Shown: positions 23,070 to 31,811 of the stretch, one piece after another
Layout: each line of letters begins with the position of its first letter
How positions within the stretch are numbered: position 1 is the stretch's first letter
Assembly: GCF_032918005.1 (NCBI RefSeq)
Contig: NZ_CP136628.1
Span: 3,147,501 to 3,211,500 of the forward strand
Direction: 5' to 3'
Source of the DNA: Bradyrhizobium sp. NDS-1
Lineage (GTDB): Bacteria; Pseudomonadota; Alphaproteobacteria; Rhizobiales; Xanthobacteraceae
Length of the DNA: 64,000 nt
Translations under genes and position numbers: made by a program
Notes under the pieces: model-generated
Seen by the model: only the letters and a program-made list of their open reading frames with translations
Told to the model about the DNA's origin: nothing
The model's database searches: none

Positions 23070-24203
23070 ATGAACGAAGCGATCAGACCGGGCTCCGACC
23101 ATCCGCCGCAGGCTCAAGAGGGCCCGGAACTGTCGGTCATCGTCCCGACCTTCAACGAACGCGACAATGTCACGGTATTGTACCGGCGGCTGGAGGCGAC
23201 CCTCACCAACGTCGCCTGGGAGGTCGTGTTCGTCGACGACAATTCGCCCGACGGCACCTGGGACGTCGTGCGCGCGCTGGCGCAGCAGGACAGCCGCGTC
23301 CGCTGCGTCCGCCGCATCGGCCGCCGCGGCCTGTCGGGCGCCTGTATCGAGGGCATCCTTGCCTCGAGTGCGCCGTTTGTCGCCGTGATCGACGCCGATC
23401 TCCAGCACGACGAGGCACAGCTGCCGAAGATGCTGTTGCTGCTCGCAAGCGATGAGGCCGACCTCGTCGTCGGAAGCCGCTACATCGAGGGCTACAAGAG
23501 CGAGGGCTTCAACAAGCAGCGCGCCGGCGCCAGCGCGCTGGCGACCGAGTTCGCGAGGAAGATGCTGCGGGTCGAGATCGCCGATCCCATGAGCGGGTTC
23601 TTCATGATGCGCCGCGATCGCTTCGAGGAGCTCGCGCCAAAGCTGTCCGTGCACGGCTTCAAGATCCTGCTCGACATCGTCGCGACTGCGAGCGGCACCT
23701 TGCGGGCCGTCGAGATTCCCTACACGTTCGGCGCGCGTCAGCATGGCGAGAGCAAGCTCGATTCCATGGTCGCGCTCGACTTCCTCGGTCTCGTCCTCGC
23801 CAAGCTGAGCAACGATGTCGTCTCGCTGCGCTTCATCCTGTTCGCGATGGTCGGCGGCATCGGCCTCGTGGTGCACCTCACCACGCTGTTCATCGGACTC
23901 CAGCTGTTCAAGGTGCCGTTCCCGGAGGCGCAGGCTGCCGGTGCCATCGTCGCCATGACCAGCAATTTCATCCTCAACAATTTCCTCACCTATCGCGACC
24001 AGCGGTTGAGGGGCTTTGCGCTGCTGCGCGGCCTGATCGCCTTCTACATCGTGTGCAGCGTTGGCTTGCTCGCCAATGTCGGCGTCGCCTTCTCGGTGTA
24101 CGACCAGGAGCCGATCTGGTGGCTGGCCGGCATGGCCGGTGCGCTGATGGGCGTGGTGTGGAACTACGCGATGTCAGGCCTGTTCGTCTGGCGCAAGAAA
24201 TAG
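23070..24203 (+). CDS. Polyprenyl-phosphate glycosyltransferase (GT2, DPM1-like) with GtrA domain
   Basis: 377 residues in two parts. Residues about 20-245 form a GT2 domain: LSVIVPTFNERDNVTVLYRRL, VVFVDDNSPDGTWD, VAVIDADLQHDE (DxD-like metal site), GSRYIEGYK, DPMSGFFMMRRDRF and FGARQHGESKL, as in dolichol/undecaprenyl-phosphate mannose synthases. Residues about 255-375 are four helices of the GtrA family (ILFAMVGGIGLVVHLTTLFI, ILNNFLTYRDQR). It charges a polyprenyl phosphate with a sugar for the GT39 enzyme encoded 6 nt downstream. The long ORF upstream of 23070 overlaps non-coding sequence and is rejected. Confidence 0.9.
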   Translation: MNEAIRPGSDHPPQAQEGPELSVIVPTFNERDNVTVLYRRLEATLTNVAWEVVFVDDNSPDGTWDVVRALAQQDSRVRCVRRIGRRGLSGACIEGILASSAPFVAVIDADLQHDEAQLPKMLLLLASDEADLVVGSRYIEGYKSEGFNKQRAGASALATEFARKMLRVEIADPMSGFFMMRRDRFEELAPKLSVHGFKILLDIVATASGTLRAVEIPYTFGARQHGESKLDSMVALDFLGLVLAKLSNDVVSLRFILFAMVGGIGLVVHLTTLFIGLQLFKVPFPEAQAAGAIVAMTSNFILNNFLTYRDQRLRGFALLRGLIAFYIVCSVGLLANVGVAFSVYDQEPIWWLAGMAGALMGVVWNYAMSGLFVWRKK

Positions 24204-24209
24204 CGCAAT

Positions 24210-25712
24210 ATGGGTGGAGCTGACGCGCGGATCGTCCGCAACACCGCGCTGCTGATTCTCGCGCTGGTCGGTTTGCGGCTCGTCGCGGCCGCGTTCACAC
24301 CTATTACCTTCGACGAAGCCTATTACTGGATGTGGTCGAAGAATCTGGCGGGCGGTTATTATGACCACCCGCCGATGGTCGCCTATGTGATCCGCGCCGG
24401 CACCATGATCGCCGGCGATACCGAGCTCGGCGTCCGCCTGGTCTCGATCCTGCTGGCGCTGCCGATGAGCTATGCGGTCTATCGCTCTGCCGCGATCCTG
24501 TTCGGCGGCGCGCGTGTCGCCGCGACCAGCGCCATCCTGCTCAACGTGACGATGATGGCCTCGATCGGCACGCTGATCGTGACGCCCGATGCGCCGCTGC
24601 TGGTCGCCTCCAGCTTCGTGCTGTTCTTCCTCGCCAAGGTGCTGGAGACCGGCCGAGGTGCCTGGTGGCTCGCGGTCGGCGCAGCCGTCGGCGCGGCGCT
24701 GCTGTCGAAATACACCGCGATGTTCTTCGGGTTGGCGATTCTGATCTGGCTGGCTTGCGTGCCGAAACTGCGGCGCTGGTTTCTCTCGCCCTGGCCCTAT
24801 CTCGGCGGCCTCGTTGCGCTGGCGCTGTTCTTGCCGGTGATCCTCTGGAATGCGGACCATCAATGGGTCTCGTTCGCAAAGCAGCTTGGGCGCGCGAAGA
24901 TCGAAGACTTTCGTCCGGTCTTCATCGCCGAGCTGATCCCGACCCAGATCGCGTTCGCAACCCCGCTCGTCTTCATCCTCGGCGCGATGGGCCTGCACGC
25001 GCTGACCTGGCACAGGGCCGGCGCGCTGGCCTCGCGCGTGCTGATCGAGACGATGTTCTGGACCATCGTCGCCTATTTCGTCTGGCATTCGCTGCATGCC
25101 CGCGTCGAGGCCAACTGGTTCGCGCCGGTCTATCCGCCCTTCGTTATTGCCGCGGCGGCCGCCGTCAACCTCGTGCAGTGGAAGCCGCGTGCGCGGCGCC
25201 TGTTGGATTTCTGCCTGCGCTGGGCCGCGCCCGTCGGCATCGTGATGTTTGCCGCGCTGATCGTGCAGGCCAATACCGGCTGGCTCTCCGGATATCGCCG
25301 CGATGCCACCGTGCGCAGCGTCGGCGTCGGCTGGCGCGAACTCGCCGCCGAGATCGAAACGGTGCGCGCGCGTCATGGCGCCACCTGTGTGCTCGCGCAG
25401 GACTACGGCACCACCGGCTGGCTCGCCTTCTACCTGCCGCGCGGCACCTGCGTGGTGCAGCGGACCCAGCGCATCCGCTGGGTCAACATGGTCGAGCCGG
25501 ATCCAAAGCTGCTCGCTGGCAAGCTGCTGTATGTCGACGAACTGCGCCCGGAGGGACATCCCGTCCTCCACCACCTCTTTGCGAAGGTCACGCAGGTTGC
25601 GCAATTGCAGCGCAAGCGCGGGCCGCTCGTGGTCGAAACCTACGGCATCGATCTGCTGGAAGGCGCCAAGGGCGACGTGCTGGACCGCTCGCCGCCGCCG
25701 GAAGCAAGGTAG
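24210..25712 (+). CDS. GT39/PMT-family polyprenyl-phosphate-dependent glycosyltransferase
   Basis: 500-residue membrane glycosyltransferase of the ArnT/PMT_2 group: first periplasmic loop TPITFDEAYYWMWSKNLAGGYYDHPPMVAYVI with the catalytic Asp-Glu and the DHPP motif, and about 11 helices to residue 360, followed by a periplasmic C-terminal domain (LAQDYGTTGWLAFYLPRGT). It takes a sugar from a polyprenyl carrier made by the upstream DPM1-like protein and transfers it to an envelope acceptor. In Bradyrhizobium a plausible acceptor is lipid A, which is decorated with mannose or galacturonate, but this is inference. Confidence 0.9.
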   Translation: MGGADARIVRNTALLILALVGLRLVAAAFTPITFDEAYYWMWSKNLAGGYYDHPPMVAYVIRAGTMIAGDTELGVRLVSILLALPMSYAVYRSAAILFGGARVAATSAILLNVTMMASIGTLIVTPDAPLLVASSFVLFFLAKVLETGRGAWWLAVGAAVGAALLSKYTAMFFGLAILIWLACVPKLRRWFLSPWPYLGGLVALALFLPVILWNADHQWVSFAKQLGRAKIEDFRPVFIAELIPTQIAFATPLVFILGAMGLHALTWHRAGALASRVLIETMFWTIVAYFVWHSLHARVEANWFAPVYPPFVIAAAAAVNLVQWKPRARRLLDFCLRWAAPVGIVMFAALIVQANTGWLSGYRRDATVRSVGVGWRELAAEIETVRARHGATCVLAQDYGTTGWLAFYLPRGTCVVQRTQRIRWVNMVEPDPKLLAGKLLYVDELRPEGHPVLHHLFAKVTQVAQLQRKRGPLVVETYGIDLLEGAKGDVLDRSPPPEAR

Positions 25713-25766
25713 CTTTGTCGCCCTCGCGGAGACCTCAGCGAGTGCGGCGTTCTACGGCGGTGGCCT

Positions 25767-27653
25767 TCAGCCGATCATCTCGGCCTTTGCAGCATCCTGG
25801 TCCGGCCCGCCCCGATCCCGCCAGAACCACACCGTCACGACGCCCGAACGGCCGCGGACGCGGGCGAGCAGGGGGCCTGACAGAACGCCGTCAGGCGCCC
25901 CGTGGAAGTCGGCCGCATCGAGCAGCGTATCGCTCAGCGCGAGCCGTGCGCCGTTCTGGGCGGCGACCTCCATCAGCCGGCTCGCGACGTTGACGGTGTC
26001 GCCCGTCGCCGTGATGTGCTGGTGACTCTCGCCGAGGCGGGAGGCGACGATCTCGCCGAAATGCGCGCCGATCTTGAAGCCGAGCCGATCGCCGATTGCT
26101 GGCGGCAAGGACGCGATCCAGCGTTCGACGCCGCGATGCAGGTCGATCGAACATTTCAGCGCGCTTGCCGCGTCATCGGGCATCGCTCGCGGCAGGCCGA
26201 ACAGGATCATGGCGCCGTCGCCGAGAAAGCCGGTGATCGTGCCGCCACAATCGGCCGCAGTCTTGTCGATCAGCGCATGAAATGCCTTCAGGACCTCCTG
26301 GATCGCATCCGGGTCGGTCTGCTCGCTCAGGCCTGTGAAGCCGGAGAGATCGATGAAGACCACGGCCGCGTTCTGCCGTACGGGTCTTGACAGAAAATCC
26401 GGATCGCGCGCCAACCACTCCTGCACCGCGGGCGCCTGGAACCGGGCCAGCGACCTGCTCTTGGCAGCGAGATATTGCGTGCGGCGGCCTCCGGCCCACA
26501 GCTGTACGCCGGCAAAGATCGCAAACGGGGGCACGGCGGCGGCAAGCGTGGTTGCTGCATTCAGCCAGACGCCATGCGTAAACGCGAACGTATTGAGCCC
26601 GGCCCAGGCGATCATCACCGCAGCTGCCGCCATGATGCCGAGCGCGCTGCGCCGCCAGGCCAGCGAGCCGACCAGCAAGAGCGGCAGCAGGATCGCAGCA
26701 AAAGCGTCGGCGATACGAACCCTGTAATCGCGCACGATGCCGTCGCCGGCAACGAGATGCGTGATCGCAGTCGAGACCACTTCGACGCCGGGCATCAGGG
26801 AATCGAAGGGTGTGGGATAGAAGTCGCCGCCGCCGGCGACCGAGGCGCCGATCACGACGATCCGGTTCTCGATCGCGTCGCGTTTGAGCGTGCCGTCGAA
26901 GATGGCCTGTGCGCTGACGGTGCGGATGGTGCGTCTCGGACCGTAATAGGTGATGGGCAGTGCGAAATCGGTATCGGTCGGCACGGCGCGGTCACCGAGC
27001 ATGAGGCGATCCGGTGCAATCGTCAGCGACTTGTCGAGCGCGCGCGCCGCGACGCGCAACGGGAACGACAGCTCGACCTTGTCGCGGGTCCGGAACAGCA
27101 TCGGCACCGAAAGAGGTGAGCCCGACTGCCCTGTCGCGACGTTGACGACGCCGACCTCGGCGTGGTCGGCGAACGCGGGCAACGGCAGCAGGAAGCGTTC
27201 GGCCTGCGGCAGCACGGCGAGGGGGCCCTGGCTGCTGGCCTCGACGGTCTCGCTGGCGCTGGGAAAGATTGCCGCGGCGGCGAGCACCATGGGGCCGGTG
27301 GCGAGCGTGTTCGCCAGCGTCGCATCTCCGATCGCGGCGCTGCGGTCGACCAGCAGCAGGTCGATCGCGACGACCTTCGGCTTGAACTGCACGATGGTGT
27401 CGACGACACGGGCGAGATCGGCGCGCGGCAGCGGATAGCTGCCGCCGCGCTTCACCACGGTATCGTCGATCGCGACGATGGTGACGAGATCGGGCGGACG
27501 CTGTACGCCGCGGATCTGGGTCCGCCAATCCGTCAGCGTTGCTTCGAGGCGGTCGAGAAAGCGCAGATGACCGTGGGCGTGCGCGGCATAGATGCCTGCG
27601 CCCCACAGCGCGGTGAGGATGAGTGCCGCCAGGATCTGAACGCGTCTAGTCAC
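25767..27653 (-). CDS. CHASE2-domain class III adenylate/guanylate cyclase
   Basis: About 628 residues: an N-terminal helix (VQILAALILTALWGAGIYAAHA), an extracytoplasmic CHASE2 sensor domain (about 25-300; LEATLTDWRTQIRGVQRPP, VAIDDTVVKRGGSYPLPR, VVGASVAG-type segment, FDSLMPGVEVVSTAITHL), three helices (about 315-400) and a class III cyclase domain (about 440-600; VVFIDLSGFTGLSEQ, TGFLGDGAMILFG, KIGAHFGEIVAS, TATGDTVNVASRLME). The GTG at 27653 is used; the open frame continues upstream only by overlapping fecR. It follows the FecR gene on the same strand, and CHASE2-cyclase plus FecR pairs recur in rhizobia. Confidence 0.88.
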   Translation of the reverse strand: MTRRVQILAALILTALWGAGIYAAHAHGHLRFLDRLEATLTDWRTQIRGVQRPPDLVTIVAIDDTVVKRGGSYPLPRADLARVVDTIVQFKPKVVAIDLLLVDRSAAIGDATLANTLATGPMVLAAAAIFPSASETVEASSQGPLAVLPQAERFLLPLPAFADHAEVGVVNVATGQSGSPLSVPMLFRTRDKVELSFPLRVAARALDKSLTIAPDRLMLGDRAVPTDTDFALPITYYGPRRTIRTVSAQAIFDGTLKRDAIENRIVVIGASVAGGGDFYPTPFDSLMPGVEVVSTAITHLVAGDGIVRDYRVRIADAFAAILLPLLLVGSLAWRRSALGIMAAAAVMIAWAGLNTFAFTHGVWLNAATTLAAAVPPFAIFAGVQLWAGGRRTQYLAAKSRSLARFQAPAVQEWLARDPDFLSRPVRQNAAVVFIDLSGFTGLSEQTDPDAIQEVLKAFHALIDKTAADCGGTITGFLGDGAMILFGLPRAMPDDAASALKCSIDLHRGVERWIASLPPAIGDRLGFKIGAHFGEIVASRLGESHQHITATGDTVNVASRLMEVAAQNGARLALSDTLLDAADFHGAPDGVLSGPLLARVRGRSGVVTVWFWRDRGGPDQDAAKAEMIG

Positions 27654-27691
27654 TACGTGCTGCAATCTTCTTTGCTCTGAGTCCGGTAGTC

Positions 27692-28213
27692 CTATTGACC
27701 AAGCCTTGCCATCAGCGCATCGACGCGCGGCTGCCCCCATGTCTTGACGGTCAACGCGCCGGTGGCTTCCACATCGACGCCCTCGCCGGGGCCCAGAACG
27801 ACGCCGCGCCCACGAGCCCTGCGGCTGACGCCGACACGGCCGTCAGCGACGAAGACGGAGGTCTTGGCCTCAGCGGCGTCGACGGCCCACTTCGTGCCGC
27901 GCACCGCGGCAATCGCCTGCGGGGTCAGCACCTTGAAAGGATTGCCGCGGGGTTTTTTGGGCACCTCGATCAGCAGGGCTTTGCTGCTCAACTCCACGGA
28001 GTCTATATGTCCGTCGCGGTTGGCGTCCTTAAGTTCAAATCTGGCGCCGTTTTCTGCAACGATGGTGATGCCGTTGTTGCAGCGCCAGGTCTGCGTGCTC
28101 GCGGCTGAAACCGACGCTGTGCAGCCGGCATTGGCAGGCTGCGCCGCCGCATATCCCATCAACAAAACCGGCCAGGCCAGGGCGAAACATCCGGCGCGCG
28201 CGAACCTTCTCAT
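27692..28213 (-). CDS. Exported FecR-domain protein
   Basis: 173 residues with a signal peptide (MRRFARAGCFALAWPVLLMGYAAAQPANA) and a FecR domain: ITIVAENGARFELKDANRDGHID, FKVLTPQAIAAVRGTKWAVDAAEAKTSVFVADGRVGV, GRGVVLGPGEGVDVEATG. There is no anti-sigma helical domain, so it is not a classical FecR regulator. It is a periplasmic protein co-transcribed with the CHASE2 cyclase (38 nt apart) and may provide a ligand- or stress-sensing partner. Start at 28213 has a strong GGAGG. Confidence 0.86.
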   Translation of the reverse strand: MRRFARAGCFALAWPVLLMGYAAAQPANAGCTASVSAASTQTWRCNNGITIVAENGARFELKDANRDGHIDSVELSSKALLIEVPKKPRGNPFKVLTPQAIAAVRGTKWAVDAAEAKTSVFVADGRVGVSRRARGRGVVLGPGEGVDVEATGALTVKTWGQPRVDALMARLGQ

Positions 28214-28255
28214 GCCAGCCTCCGTTTGCATGCCCGGCACAGTTCAAGGCGATGT

Positions 28256-28273
28256 TGATACGGTACCGTATCA
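28256..28273. promoter_or_regulatory. 18-bp perfect palindrome upstream of fecR-cyclase
   Basis: TGATACGGTACCGTATCA is a perfect 18-bp palindrome ending 43 nt upstream of the fecR-domain gene start. Its TACNGTACNGTA-like core is a common TetR-family operator shape. No TetR gene is adjacent. Seen: palindrome and position. Inferred: operator. Confidence 0.5.
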
Positions 28274-28781
28274 CTCGCAGAGGCTGCTGAAAAGTGCCGC
28301 TCACGCAGCTATTGCCTCAGCACGGCCTTTTCCAGTCCGGCGCGATCAACTTTCGGTCAGGGGCGAGTGCCGTGCGGCACGCGCGATGTGCATGAGCGGC
28401 CGACCGGAGGCGCCCATGAGATGCGAAAGCGGCATTCGCACACCAGCCTCGCGCAACGCTCCTTCGTTATCGTGCGGGCATTGAAGACCACGAAAAGGAC
28501 TTGGTTGGTGGGTCTAGAGAACGCGGCCGAAGACGTCTGCTGAATGCGCCGCCCCGGCCGAGAATTATGGTTAACAGACGCCCCTAAGTCCGTAGTTCTG
28601 CGGGCTTTTTTCTCAGAATGAGACAGCGTTAACGGACCGCCCCACATCTGCCTGAACTTAATCCGCATTTAACTAAAAGTCGCCTTAATGACGCTCCGAC
28701 CCTCTGCGAGATGCTGTTCCCGGATCGTGACCAGCGGCACTTTGAGGGGGACCGAGTGACACCGTCCTGGACGCAAGGCGA
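28274..28781. other. Long intergenic region without a supported gene
   Basis: About 510 bp between the fecR-domain gene (minus) and the DUF2778 gene (plus). No ORF with coding character stands out. The right end is AT-richer (TTAATCCGCATTTAACTAAA), which could hold the promoter of the downstream gene, but I cannot assign -35/-10 boxes with confidence. CGGGCTTTTTTC near 28602 follows no clear stem. Otherwise I see nothing. Confidence 0.5.
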
Positions 28782-29939
28782 ATGAGTAAGAGTATCGCTG
28801 CGCAGAGTAACGCGGCACGGAAGTCCAAGAATTCTCTTCGGAAATCTTCCCGGAAAATGACCACGACCAATTGGCTCGGCGCCGCGGCGATCGGCTGCGT
28901 CGTGATGGGCGCCGGCTGGACCATCTACAGCAACGTGTTCGGCGCCAGCGTCTATCCGACCGTCGGCAGCACCGGCTACGACGAGCCGGTGATCAAGCGC
29001 GCGCCCAGGGTCGCCCTGCGCGAGGCGGGCGAGGCCGTCAGGGAGGCCTTTGCGGTCTTGCCGGACCGGTTGCAGGTGGCCGCGCCGATCTCGCGCGAGA
29101 TGTTCAACGAACGCTTTGCCGCGGCTGCGACGCAGGGCGTGCAATCGAACGCGGCCAGCGCCGCGCCAGCGACCGAGGTTGCTGTGGCCAAGGACGCGCC
29201 GAAGCAGAGCGTGATCGCGAAGGTCGCGGAAGCGCTGAAGCCGGCGGCTCCGGCCAAAACCGCTGACAAGGCCGCCGACAAGGCGAAGCGTACTCCGGAT
29301 GCCCAGATGCAGCTCGCCTCGGCCGATCCGGCCCAGATCGTGCCGGCACCCGAGGCGAAGCCGAAGTCGATTGCAGATCGCGCCAAGGCAGCGGTGATGT
29401 CGATCACCGCGCCGCGGCAGTCGATGGTGGAAAAACTCTGGGGCAAGCGTGAGCCGTCCGGTGGGCTTCTGGCCTACGCCTCGGCCGATGCCAGCATCAC
29501 CGCCTCCATCGCGCCGAAGGAGCAGAACCCGATGCTTGGCGGCTCGGCGCCTTATGATCGTGACACCGCGGTCTACGACATCACGGCCAAGATGGTGTAT
29601 CTCCCCGACGGGACCAGGCTCGAGGCGCATTCGGGCCTCGGCGCCAACCGCGACGATCCGGATTCCCGCCGTCTGCGCATGCGCGGCGTGACTCCGCCGC
29701 ACATCTATACGTTGAAGCCGCGCGAGGCGCTGTTCCACGGCGTGCCCGCGCTGCGCCTGACCCCGATCGGCGGCGAGAGCGCGATCTACGGCCGCGACGG
29801 CCTGCTCGCCCACACCTTCATGCTCGGGCCGAACGGCGATTCGAACGGCTGCGTGTCGTTCAAGGACTATTACGCGTTCCTCGACGCCTACCGTAACAAG
29901 GGCATTCGCAAGCTCGCCGTGCTGGCGCGGGTGGAGTGA
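28782..29939 (+). CDS. DUF2778-domain envelope protein (L,D-transpeptidase-like)
   Basis: 385 residues. A basic N-terminus of about 30 residues leads into one transmembrane helix (WLGAAAIGCVVMGAGWTIYSNVFGA, about 31-56). The middle 170 residues are an Ala/Lys/Pro-rich linker. The C-terminal domain (about 265-385) reads VYDITAKMVYLPDGTRLEAHSGLG...TPPHIYTLKPREALFHGVPALRLTPIGG...LLAHTFMLGPNGDSNGCVSFKDYYAFL: a His and SNGCVS-Cys motif as in L,D-transpeptidases, and the DUF2778 family. It may cross-link or tether to peptidoglycan. The initial ATG lies after TGACACCG; start is plausible, not certain. Confidence 0.85.
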   Translation: MSKSIAAQSNAARKSKNSLRKSSRKMTTTNWLGAAAIGCVVMGAGWTIYSNVFGASVYPTVGSTGYDEPVIKRAPRVALREAGEAVREAFAVLPDRLQVAAPISREMFNERFAAAATQGVQSNAASAAPATEVAVAKDAPKQSVIAKVAEALKPAAPAKTADKAADKAKRTPDAQMQLASADPAQIVPAPEAKPKSIADRAKAAVMSITAPRQSMVEKLWGKREPSGGLLAYASADASITASIAPKEQNPMLGGSAPYDRDTAVYDITAKMVYLPDGTRLEAHSGLGANRDDPDSRRLRMRGVTPPHIYTLKPREALFHGVPALRLTPIGGESAIYGRDGLLAHTFMLGPNGDSNGCVSFKDYYAFLDAYRNKGIRKLAVLARVE

Positions 29940-29998
29940 CGTCGGCTCGGTCGCGATGATGCAAAAGGGTCGCTTGCAGCGGCCCTTTTTCTTGTGTC

Positions 29999-30820
29999 TC
30001 AGCCCGGCCAGCACTGGCCGCCGCCGTCGATCCGCAGCACCTGGCCGGAGACGAAGGCGCCCATGGGACCTGCGAAGAACTCGACGACGCGTGCGACCTC
30101 GTCGACGGTCGCGATGCGGTCGAGCGTGCCGGTCTCGACCATCCTGTCGGGGTCCACCGCGCGCGTGCCGAGGAAGCGGCCGGTGCGGGTATCGCCGGGC
30201 GCGATGCAGTTGACGGCGATATCGTAGGGGCGCAGCTGGTCGGCCAGGCATCGCGTGTAATGCGTCACGCCGGCCTTCGAGACTGCATAGATCGCGCCGT
30301 TGGTGCGTCCCTTGAAGGCGGCGACCGACCCAAGCGTGACGATGCGGCCGCGCCGGCGTTCCATCATTCCCTTTGCGACCGCCTGGCAGGTCAGGATGGT
30401 CGAGAGCAGGTTGCGCTCCAGCACCGCGCGCACATCGGCCTCCTTGATGTGAACGGCGTCGTTCGGATCGGGTTTGCCGCCTGCGGCCGCGATGTCGCCG
30501 CCGGCATTGTGCACGAGGATGTCGATCGGGCCCAGCGCGGCTTCCGTCTCGGCCAACACGCGCGCGATGTCCTCGCCCTTGGTGAGATCGCCGAGCACGC
30601 GCCGGCTGCGGACGCCGAATTGGTTTCCGATCTCGGCGGCGACGGCGGTCAGCGTCGTGCCCTCGCCATATTCCGCCGGCCCGTTCTCGCGCATGCCGTG
30701 GATGGCGACGTCGGCGCCGAGCGCGGCGAGCTTCTCCGCGAAGGCGCGGCCGAGCCCGCGGCCAGCGCCGGTCAGCAGCGCCACCTGGCCCGCCAATATT
30801 TTCCCGTCATGTGCTGCCAT
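29999..30820 (-). CDS. Short-chain dehydrogenase/reductase (SDR)
   Basis: 273-residue classical SDR: TGAGRGLGRAFAEKLAALGADVAI (NAD(P)-binding TGxxxGxG near residue 17), NAGG in VHNAGGDIAAAGG, catalytic Ser in LGSVAAFKGRT, YAVSKAG (YxxxK) and a C-terminal VSGQVLRIDGGGQCWPG. It oxidises or reduces a small alcohol or ketone; substrate unknown. It is 21 nt downstream of an RpiR-family regulator on the same strand, and these two diverge from the liv-type/aldehyde-dehydrogenase operon, which suggests a shared catabolic pathway. Confidence 0.88.
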   Translation of the reverse strand: MAAHDGKILAGQVALLTGAGRGLGRAFAEKLAALGADVAIHGMRENGPAEYGEGTTLTAVAAEIGNQFGVRSRRVLGDLTKGEDIARVLAETEAALGPIDILVHNAGGDIAAAGGKPDPNDAVHIKEADVRAVLERNLLSTILTCQAVAKGMMERRRGRIVTLGSVAAFKGRTNGAIYAVSKAGVTHYTRCLADQLRPYDIAVNCIAPGDTRTGRFLGTRAVDPDRMVETGTLDRIATVDEVARVVEFFAGPMGAFVSGQVLRIDGGGQCWPG

Positions 30821-30841
30821 GATCTTCTCCTGTTCTGAAAC

Positions 30842-31675
30842 CTAGTCGGCCGCGAGGTCGAGGCCGATCGCCATCGCCTGCACGAGACACATCGGCGCGA
30901 CCAGCGTGCGCAGCGCCGGCTCGGGCATGTCCTGGATCTCGAACACCACATGCGCGCCTTCGACGATCGGGCTCAAGAGGCTGTCTGTGATGGAGATGGA
31001 GGGGACGCCGCGCGCGACCAGTTCGGGAAACAGCCGCGCCGTGTCCGGATAGTAATTCCGGAAGCTGATGGCGACCAGTGCGTCCTCCACGGTTGCGGCA
31101 TGCGACTGCTCGTGGATGCTGCCACCGGTGCCATCGAGCAGGACGACGCGTCGTCCGAGCTTGCGCAGCACGTAGGCGAGGTGGGTCGCAACGGGAAACG
31201 ATCCCCCGAGGCCGAGCAGATAGATGTCGCGCGCTTTCGATAAGATCGCGGTTGCGGCGTCGAGCTCGCGGGCATGGACGGACTGGCTCAGCGTGACCAG
31301 CGACGATTGCGCCTCCGAGACGAAGCGCGACAAGACCGCGGCCGGCTGGCGGCCGAGCACCGATTTCTCCTCGCTCTTCATACGGGCGAGCCGCGCCTTG
31401 TAGCTCGGCGCAACGCCGGCAACGAGGCGCGTGCGGAACACCTGCTGCATCTCGGTGAAGCCACCGAATCCGAGCGCGTGGGCGAAGCGAACGATCGCGG
31501 AGGGCGGCACGCCCGAACGCTGCGCGACCTCCGCCACCGTGCCGAGCGCGACGTCCGTCGGGTGATCGAGCACAAACTCCGCGATCTGCTGCAACCGGCC
31601 GGAAAGCGCCCGGTGCCGCTGCGCAATGGCGCCGCGCAGCTCGTCGTAGCTCATTGCGCCTTGTGACTTGTTCAT
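30842..31675 (-). CDS. RpiR-family transcriptional regulator with SIS domain
   Basis: 277 residues: an N-terminal helix-turn-helix of the RpiR family (LRGAIAQRHRALSGRLQQIAEFVLDHPTDVALGTVAEVAQRSGVPPSAIVRFAHALGFGGFTEMQQVFR) and a C-terminal sugar-isomerase (SIS) domain (ATAILSKARDIYLLGLGGSFPVATHLAYVLRKLGRRVVLLDG). The regulators sense phosphorylated sugars or related compounds. ATG at 31675 is preferred; a longer form from 31714 is possible. It sits divergently to the transporter operon, and the intergenic region has inverted repeats (31731-31767) that could be its operator. Confidence 0.88.
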   Translation of the reverse strand: MNKSQGAMSYDELRGAIAQRHRALSGRLQQIAEFVLDHPTDVALGTVAEVAQRSGVPPSAIVRFAHALGFGGFTEMQQVFRTRLVAGVAPSYKARLARMKSEEKSVLGRQPAAVLSRFVSEAQSSLVTLSQSVHARELDAATAILSKARDIYLLGLGGSFPVATHLAYVLRKLGRRVVLLDGTGGSIHEQSHAATVEDALVAISFRNYYPDTARLFPELVARGVPSISITDSLLSPIVEGAHVVFEIQDMPEPALRTLVAPMCLVQAMAIGLDLAAD

Positions 31676-31730
31676 CGCCTCGGATCTCCAGATCGGACGC
31701 CTGTTTAGCGGCATTTCGCCGTTTGGACCA

Positions 31731-31768
31731 AATATTCCACTTTACATAACAAATGGAATGAATATTCT
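31731..31768. promoter_or_regulatory. Promoter and inverted-repeat operator of the liv-type operon
   Basis: Left half AATATTCCA (31731-31739) and right half TGGAATGAATATT (31754-31766) form an interrupted inverted repeat; GAATATTC at 31760-31767 is itself palindromic. A plus-strand promoter TTTACA (31741-31746)-N16-TATTCT (31763-31768) is embedded in it. The binding-protein gene has GGGAGGAAACG before its ATG at 31812. RpiR encoded next door is the likely binder; this is inferred. Confidence 0.6.
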
Positions 31769-31811
31769 AATCCCAGAAAAAAGCAAAAGACTTTGAAAAC
31801 GGGAGGAAACG

